In this document: one piece after another, positions 59,576-64,000 of the stretch
How positions within the stretch are numbered: position 1 is the stretch's first letter
How the letters are laid out: every line of letters begins with the position of its first letter
Assembly: GCA_002483135.1 (NCBI GenBank)
Contig: DLHI01000026.1
Coordinates: 186,001 to 250,000 of the forward strand
DNA length: 64,000 nt
Reading direction: 5' to 3'
Source: Hyphomonadaceae bacterium UBA7672
GTDB lineage: Bacteria > Pseudomonadota > Alphaproteobacteria > Caulobacterales > Hyphomonadaceae
Program-made: the position numbers and the translations under genes
Notes under the pieces: generated by a model
Databases searched by the model: none
What the model was told of the DNA's origin: nothing
The model's input: the letters and a program-made list of their open reading frames with translations, nothing else

Positions 59576-61074
59576 TTCTTCTTGTCTCCCCCAAGTCCGG
59601 GAAGGCCGCCGCCGAGGCCCGGTAGTTTCGGACCGCCGGGGCCTGCACCGAGATTCTTGAGCGCATTGAGTTGCGCCTGCGTGACCGGCGGCGCGCCGCC
59701 GCCTCCGCCCATGCCGCCCGGACCGCCGCCGCCCATCATGCCGCCGAGCGACTGGGCGAGGCCCTTCATGCCGCCCTTGCCGATCTTCTTCATCATGTCG
59801 GCCATGTTGCGGTGCTCTTTCAGCACCTTGTTGACCTCCGCCACATCGACGCCCGCGCCGGCCGCGATGCGGCGCTTGCGGGAGGCCTGAAGGATGTCCG
59901 GCTTCTTCCGCTCTTTCGGCGTCATCGACATGATGATCGCTTCCTTGCGTTTCATGATCTTGTCGTCGATGCCGGCGGCGGCCATCTGCGCCTTGGCGTT
60001 CTTCACGCCCGGCATCATCTCCATCAGGCCGCCAAGCCCGCCCATGCGCTGCATCTGGCGCAGCTGGCCGGCATAGTCTTCAAGATCGAAGAGACCCTTG
60101 GCCATCTTCTTGGCGACGCGCTCGGCTTCGGCCTGATCGAGTTCGGCGCGCGCCTTTTCGACGAGGCTGACGATATCGCCCTGCCCAAGAATGCGGCCCG
60201 CGATACGGCGAGCGTCGAACACGTCGAGCCCTTCGAGCTTTTCGCCCATGCCGATGAAGCGGATCGGCAGACCGGTGACCGAACGCATGGAGAGAGCGGC
60301 GCCGCCACGGCCATCGCCGTCCATGCGGGTGAGGACAAGACCGGTGAGCGGCAGGCGTTCGTTGAAGCGCCTGGCGGTCTCCACCGCGTCCTGGCCCGTG
60401 AGGGCGTCAGCAACGAGCAGCGTCTCGGACGGATTGGCGATGGAGGCGATCTCGGCCGCCTCATTCATCATCTGCTCGTCGAGCGTGGTGCGACCCGCCG
60501 TGTCGAGCATCAGAACGTCATAGCCGCCAAACTTCGCGGCCTGCATGGCGCGGCGGGCGATGTCGGCGGGGAGTTGTCCGGAGACGATCGGCAGCGCATC
60601 AACGCCGGCCTGACCCGCGAGGATGGTCAGCTGTTCCATAGCGGCCGGACGGCGCGTGTCGAGCGAGGCGACGAGAACCTTCTTGCGCTCCTGTTCCCTG
60701 AGGCGCTTGGCCAGCTTGCCGGTGGTGGTGGTTTTACCCGAACCCTGCAGGCCGGCCATCATGATGACGGCAGGCGGCGAGTCGATCTTCAGCGGGGCGG
60801 GTTCTTCGTCGCCGCCAAGCGTGTCGACCAGCGCATCGTGCACGATCTTGACGACCAACTGGCCCGGCTTGATCGACTTGATGACGTTCTCGCCGATGGC
60901 CTGTGGGCGCACATCATCGATGAATTTCTTGACGACCGGCAGCGCGACGTCGGCTTCGAGCAGCGCCACGCGGATCTCGCGCAGGGCCTCGTTGACGTCC
61001 TTCTCGGAGAGGACGCCGCGGCCGGTGAGGCCGTCGAAGACCTTGCCAAGCCTGTCTGTCAGCGCGTCGAACAT
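59572..61074 (-). CDS. ffh: Signal recognition particle protein Ffh
   Basis: 500 residues with N, G and M domains in order. G1 MAGLQGSGKTTTTGKLAKRL near residue 103, DTAGRTTLDEQMMNEAAEIA, TRMDGDGRGGAALSM and FIGMGEKLEGLDVFD, then a Met-rich M domain (GGLGGLMEMMPGVKNAKAQM) and a Gly/Pro tail. It binds signal sequences of inner-membrane proteins and delivers them via FtsY. First gene of the ffh / chorismate mutase / rpsP / GNAT / rimM unit. Confidence 0.97.
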   Translation of the reverse strand: MFDALTDRLGKVFDGLTGRGVLSEKDVNEALREIRVALLEADVALPVVKKFIDDVRPQAIGENVIKSIKPGQLVVKIVHDALVDTLGGDEEPAPLKIDSPPAVIMMAGLQGSGKTTTTGKLAKRLREQERKKVLVASLDTRRPAAMEQLTILAGQAGVDALPIVSGQLPADIARRAMQAAKFGGYDVLMLDTAGRTTLDEQMMNEAAEIASIANPSETLLVADALTGQDAVETARRFNERLPLTGLVLTRMDGDGRGGAALSMRSVTGLPIRFIGMGEKLEGLDVFDARRIAGRILGQGDIVSLVEKARAELDQAEAERVAKKMAKGLFDLEDYAGQLRQMQRMGGLGGLMEMMPGVKNAKAQMAAAGIDDKIMKRKEAIIMSMTPKERKKPDILQASRKRRIAAGAGVDVAEVNKVLKEHRNMADMMKKIGKGGMKGLAQSLGGMMGGGGPGGMGGGGGAPPVTQAQLNALKNLGAGPGGPKLPGLGGGLPGLGGDKKK

Positions 61075-61417
61075 CGCGATCCCTTTTCATGCCGGACCAT
61101 CCGACATGGGTAGACTTCTTCCCCGCACAAACCCTTTGGCCGCGTTCAAACGCCTAAACGCCGAACACCCCGCTGAGCGCAACGCGCCGGGCGGGGGACC
61201 TCGCCAGCCTCGTCCGCAATCCCTGAAAACAAGGAAAGGGGGTCGTGCTGGAGAAAGCACAGACGGAATCTGCGCGGAAAGACGGGCTCCCTACCCCCGC
61301 CTGTGGAAAAGGTCAAGAAAGACCGGGTTTGACCCGCCGTGTGCCAGAATAGCGGTCGGGGAACCCTGCAAGCCGCCATCCGTTGCTGCCGTGCCCCCCA
61401 ATCCCAGGCTCCCTCCC
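61075..61417. other. Intergenic stretch between ffh and the transglutaminase gene
   Basis: Divergent promoter region of 343 bp. No gene, and no SRP RNA core (the GGAAGCA-type tetraloop motif) was found. A continuous + frame crosses it but is Pro/Arg-rich and lacks a start. Confidence 0.5.
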
Positions 61418-62260
61418 ATGCCCGCATTCCGGATCCGTCACGAGACGATCTATGACTATTCTTCGCCCGTCAGCCTGGCCCCGCACCAGCTCTACCTGAG
61501 GCCACGAGGCGACCACAGGCTGAAGCTGGGCGCTTCTTCCCTCACCCTGTCGCCGCCAGCCGAGGTCATCTGGCGGAACGACATGTACGGAAACTCCGTC
61601 GCCAGCGCCCGCTTCGACGACGAGACGACCCAGCTGCAGGTCATCAGCGAGCTGGACGTCGAGACCTTCCCCCGCAGCGAACAGCAGCGCCGCTTGCTGA
61701 TCGAAATGGGTGTGGCGCATTATTCCCCGCTCGAAGGCCAGATCTTGGCGCCCTTCATCCAGCAGCCTCCCGACACGTTCGAGGCGGTGTCCGCATGGGT
61801 CCGCAGCGGGCCGCAGAAGCCCAAGGGTGCCTACGACCGCCTGCTCGAATGCGCTGCGCGCATTCGACACGAATTCGACTATCGCGTGCGCTTCGAACCC
61901 GGATTGCAGAGCCCCGCCGAAACGCTTGGCCTGCACTCGGGCACCTGCCGCGACTTCGCCGAGCTGATGATCGCTGCCGCCCGCAGCATCGGCTGCGCCG
62001 CGCGGTTCGTGACCGGCTATGTGTTCACGCCGAACGCGGCGCCGGGATCGTCCTCGCCGCATGCGTGGGCCGAGGTTTACCTGCCGGCGCTGGGCTGGAT
62101 CGAACTCGACGCCACCAATGGCCTGATTGACGATGGCGACCTGATTTCGGTCGCCTCTGCCGCCAGCGGCGCTGAGCTGACGCCCATCTCGGGCGCGTAT
62201 TCGGGCGCCGGCGCCACATCGACCATGAATGTCTCAGTGGACGTCCTGAAGCTCGACTGA
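61418..62260 (+). CDS. Transglutaminase-like cysteine protease-fold protein
   Basis: 280 residues from ATG 61418. FRIRHETIYDYSSPVSLAPH is the typical N-terminal beta domain. Catalytic Cys in LHSGTCRDFAELMIAAARSI, His in SSPHAWAEVYLPALGWIELD and Asp in that same strand complete the triad. Members hydrolyse or cross-link peptides; many in proteobacteria sit beside circularly permuted ATP-grasp genes, but none is here. Function undefined. Confidence 0.9.
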   Translation: MPAFRIRHETIYDYSSPVSLAPHQLYLRPRGDHRLKLGASSLTLSPPAEVIWRNDMYGNSVASARFDDETTQLQVISELDVETFPRSEQQRRLLIEMGVAHYSPLEGQILAPFIQQPPDTFEAVSAWVRSGPQKPKGAYDRLLECAARIRHEFDYRVRFEPGLQSPAETLGLHSGTCRDFAELMIAAARSIGCAARFVTGYVFTPNAAPGSSSPHAWAEVYLPALGWIELDATNGLIDDGDLISVASAASGAELTPISGAYSGAGATSTMNVSVDVLKLD

Positions 62261-62313
62261 CCTGTACCCGCTCGCCGCGCGATGCTAACGCGCGGTGGAA
62301 GGCGGATTACATC

Positions 62314-63003
62314 ATGCGCACAATAGGCTTGATCGGGGGAATGAGCTGGCAGTCGAGCCGGCTTTACTATGACCGGATCAACCAGATGGTGGCCGAGCGG
62401 CGCGGCGGCGCGAGCTCTGCGAAGATCATCGTCAACTCACTCGACTTCGCGCCCATCGCGAAGATGCAGGCCGAAGGCCAATGGCGCGAGGCGGGCGCCA
62501 TGCTGGCGGACGCTGCGCAGGCGCTGGAGCGGGCCGGGGCGGACGTGATCGCCATCGGCGCCAATACGATGCACAAGGTGGCCCAGCAGGTGATGGCCTC
62601 GGTGCGCTTGCCACTGATCCATATCGGCGACTCGCTGGCCGCCGAGCTGCGGCGCGATGCACGGTCGCGGCCGCTATTGCTGGGCACGCGTTACACGATG
62701 GAGGATCCGTTCCTGATCCAGCACCTGGAGCGGAAGGGCATTGGCGCGATCACCCCAGATCAGGATGATCGCAATGCGCTGCACGCCATCATCTATGACC
62801 AGCTGATCAAGGGCATTGTCACGGACGAAGCGCGCGACACCGTTCACGCGATGATCGAGCGATCCTTTGGCCGGGAAGCCGACAGCGTCATCTTCGGCTG
62901 CACCGAGATCGGCATGCTGTTCCCGCCGACGGAAGTTGGCGTGCCGGGCTATGACACGCTGGAGCTCCACGCCCGCGCGCTGGTCGATTTCGCGCTGGCT
63001 TGA
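62314..63003 (+). CDS. Aspartate/glutamate racemase family protein with one expected Cys missing
   Basis: 229 residues. TIGLIGGMSWQSSRLYYDRI at the start and IFGCTEIGMLFPPTEVGVPG near residue 190 are the racemase signature, with the second catalytic Cys in GCTE. At the first site, where YgeA-like racemases have a Cys before TNTMH, this protein reads AIGANTMHKVAQQ. With one Cys it should not racemise in the normal two-base way; it may isomerise, hydrolyse or bind. The neighbouring genes do not tell its role. Confidence 0.85.
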   Translation: MRTIGLIGGMSWQSSRLYYDRINQMVAERRGGASSAKIIVNSLDFAPIAKMQAEGQWREAGAMLADAAQALERAGADVIAIGANTMHKVAQQVMASVRLPLIHIGDSLAAELRRDARSRPLLLGTRYTMEDPFLIQHLERKGIGAITPDQDDRNALHAIIYDQLIKGIVTDEARDTVHAMIERSFGREADSVIFGCTEIGMLFPPTEVGVPGYDTLELHARALVDFALA

Positions 63004-63007
63004 GCGG

Positions 63008-63577
63008 TCAGGCATAACTCCGCTTCGGTCGCCACCCGTTTGCGCCTTCAGGCAGCAGGTCGAAGAATCGCCAGGCCATGCAGAAATCGTCGTAGTCGTC
63101 GAACGGAGAGGCCGACGCGCGCGTGACCTTTCCGTCCTTCAACTGGAAGGCCGAGACGCCAGGCATCGGCCCGCCCGAGGCCGTCGCAAACCCCATGTCC
63201 GCCGAGAACGTCGTGCCTTTCGTGCTGACCATCGGGAAACGCCAGCCGCGTGAGGCGGCGAACTCCGCCTGCACCGCAGGAAGATCGGGGCTCGCGACCA
63301 CCAGCGCTGCGCGATCGGAGATGTGCGGATAGAAGCCGTTGAGGCCATCCGCCCACATCGTGCAGCTGTTGCAGCCAGTTCCCATGTTGTGGACGACAAA
63401 CAGGTCGCGCCTGCCGCCGAACAGCGCCTTCAGCATCACCGGTCCGGTCAATGTCTGGAACACGTAATCTCCCACGTCCGTGCGCGCCGTCTCGGCCAGC
63501 GCCGCCCGCAGCTCGTTGCGCGTTTCCACCAGCCGCGATCTCAGCTCGACAATACGAGGAGCTTCTCGAAGGTTCAC
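63008..63577 (-). CDS. DUF899 thioredoxin-fold protein
   Basis: 189 residues from GTG 63577. LFVVHNMGTGCNSCTMWADG near residue 70 is the DUF899 signature with a CxxC redox-like pair. GWRFPMVSTKGTTFSADMGF and PGVSAFQLKDGKV follow the family pattern. Members are predicted thioredoxin-like but no reaction is established. The start overlaps the ArsR stop (GTGA), so the two genes are one unit. Confidence 0.88.
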   Translation of the reverse strand: MNLREAPRIVELRSRLVETRNELRAALAETARTDVGDYVFQTLTGPVMLKALFGGRRDLFVVHNMGTGCNSCTMWADGLNGFYPHISDRAALVVASPDLPAVQAEFAASRGWRFPMVSTKGTTFSADMGFATASGGPMPGVSAFQLKDGKVTRASASPFDDYDDFCMAWRFFDLLPEGANGWRPKRSYA

Positions 63578-64000
63578 CGGGATTTTCCTTTCGGCCTTGT
63601 CTGCGTCTTCTTGCGGGGTCTTGCAGCCTTGCGCTTCGGCTCTGGCGGCGGCAGCGCCTTCACGAACGCGGCGAGATCGTCAAACGACTGCTGCCAGTAC
63701 TTGGTATAACGGTTGAGCCAGATGGCGGCGTCGTAGAGCGGCGCGGCGTCGAGATTGCAACGCGCGATGCGGCCCGTGCGCTCCTGCGCCACCAGCCCTG
63801 CCCTCACCAGCACCTGGATATGGCGCGAGACGGCCTGCAGCGACATGGCGAAGGGTTCGGCCAGTTCCGACACCAGTGCCGAGCTTTCATCCAGCCGGCG
63901 CAGGATCTGCCGCCGCACCGGATCGGACAGTGCAAAGAACACCCGGTCCAGCGCTTCCTCCTGTTCGATGGCCGGATCGCGCGAGCCGGCAAGGGCGAGT
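63574..64000 (-). CDS. ArsR-family helix-turn-helix regulator, 5' end at window edge
   Basis: The frame is open to the window edge. Possible starts inside the window are GTG 63942 or CTG 63951, the latter with AGGAGG upstream, but the true start may lie outside. FFALSDPVRRQILRRLDESS, then SALVSELAEPFAMSLQAVSR and HIQVLVRAGLVAQERTGRIA form a winged helix-turn-helix. The tail is basic (KRKAARPRKKTQTRPKGKSR). No metal-sensing Cys pair is seen, so it resembles the SdpR/COG0640 group that controls an adjacent gene, here the DUF899 gene. Confidence 0.88.
   Translation of the reverse strand, partial: LALAGSRDPAIEQEEALDRVFFALSDPVRRQILRRLDESSALVSELAEPFAMSLQAVSRHIQVLVRAGLVAQERTGRIARCNLDAAPLYDAAIWLNRYTKYWQQSFDDLAAFVKALPPPEPKRKAARPRKKTQTRPKGKSR

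Noticed and set aside
61075..61417. Possible SRP RNA gene beside ffh
   Set aside because: No GGAAGCA-type tetraloop core or long rod-like pairing was found on either strand.

Overview
The window is GC-rich, densely coded DNA from an alphaproteobacterium, most likely a Caulobacterales/Hyphomonadaceae-type organism. This is inferred from an imuA-imuB-dnaE2 mutagenesis cassette with an alphaproteobacterial GTTC-N7-GTTC LexA box, a CpdR-type response regulator beside an N-formylglutamate amidohydrolase gene, a CYP153-like P450, and the ffh / chorismate mutase / rpsP / rimM gene order. No ribosomal RNA operon, CRISPR array or replication origin was seen.

Layout. 1-4.5 kb: SOS translesion-synthesis operon (dnaE2 runs off the left edge). 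4.6-11.3 kb: a patchwork accessory region with an orphan membrane protein, an IS1-type transposase tail, a polysaccharide flippase, a broken phage-type integrase and a three-gene cassette of unknown function, ending at a tRNA-Ser(GGA) whose 3' end faces the cassette. 11.4-20.8 kb: ordinary metabolism (MsrA, nitronate monooxygenase family, metallophosphoesterase, acyl-CoA dehydrogenase with a TIGR03084 protein, Na+/H+ antiporter, feruloyl-CoA synthase). 20.9-28.1 kb: surface-polysaccharide genes (two glycosyltransferases, polysaccharide deacetylase, acyltransferase), interrupted by a CPBP protease gene sitting between two exact 24-bp direct repeats. 28.2-33.3 kb: a cobalamin-riboswitch-controlled btuB-btuF-btuC-btuD uptake operon whose genes overlap end to start; a 146-bp palindromic repeat has landed inside the btuF leader. 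33.4-35.5 kb: a large secreted protein combining a redoxin-like fold, a CxxCH haem site, a copper-monooxygenase-like region and two EF-hands. 35.5-37.3 kb: hipBA behind four repeated operator-like sites. 37.3-44.8 kb: tRNA-Val(GAC), cpdR, a histidinol-phosphatase-like gene, small housekeeping hypotheticals, a lipase-like hydrolase, an SCP2 protein and an acyl-CoA carboxyltransferase.

44.8-46.4 kb is a gene-poor stretch full of repeats. It holds two tandem genes for near-identical 34-residue membrane peptides, with their own terminator. The two copies differ mostly at synonymous third positions, so they are very probably real, selected proteins. 46.4-55.1 kb: acyl-CoA dehydrogenase, formate-tetrahydrofolate ligase, amidase, a PIG-L-type lipoprotein apparently starting at CTG, an alpha/beta hydrolase and a CYP153-like P450. 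55.3-57.8 kb: two membrane-linked glycosyltransferases. 57.8-61.1 kb: the ffh / chorismate mutase / rpsP / GNAT / rimM operon. 61.4-64 kb: transglutaminase-like protein, an Asp/Glu racemase-like protein lacking one expected cysteine, a DUF899 protein and an ArsR-type regulator cut by the right edge.

The strongest candidates for something undescribed are the tandem 34-residue peptides, the redoxin/haem/copper/EF-hand fusion, the unknown cassette at 8.5-11.1 kb, and the repeat inserted in frame into btuF.
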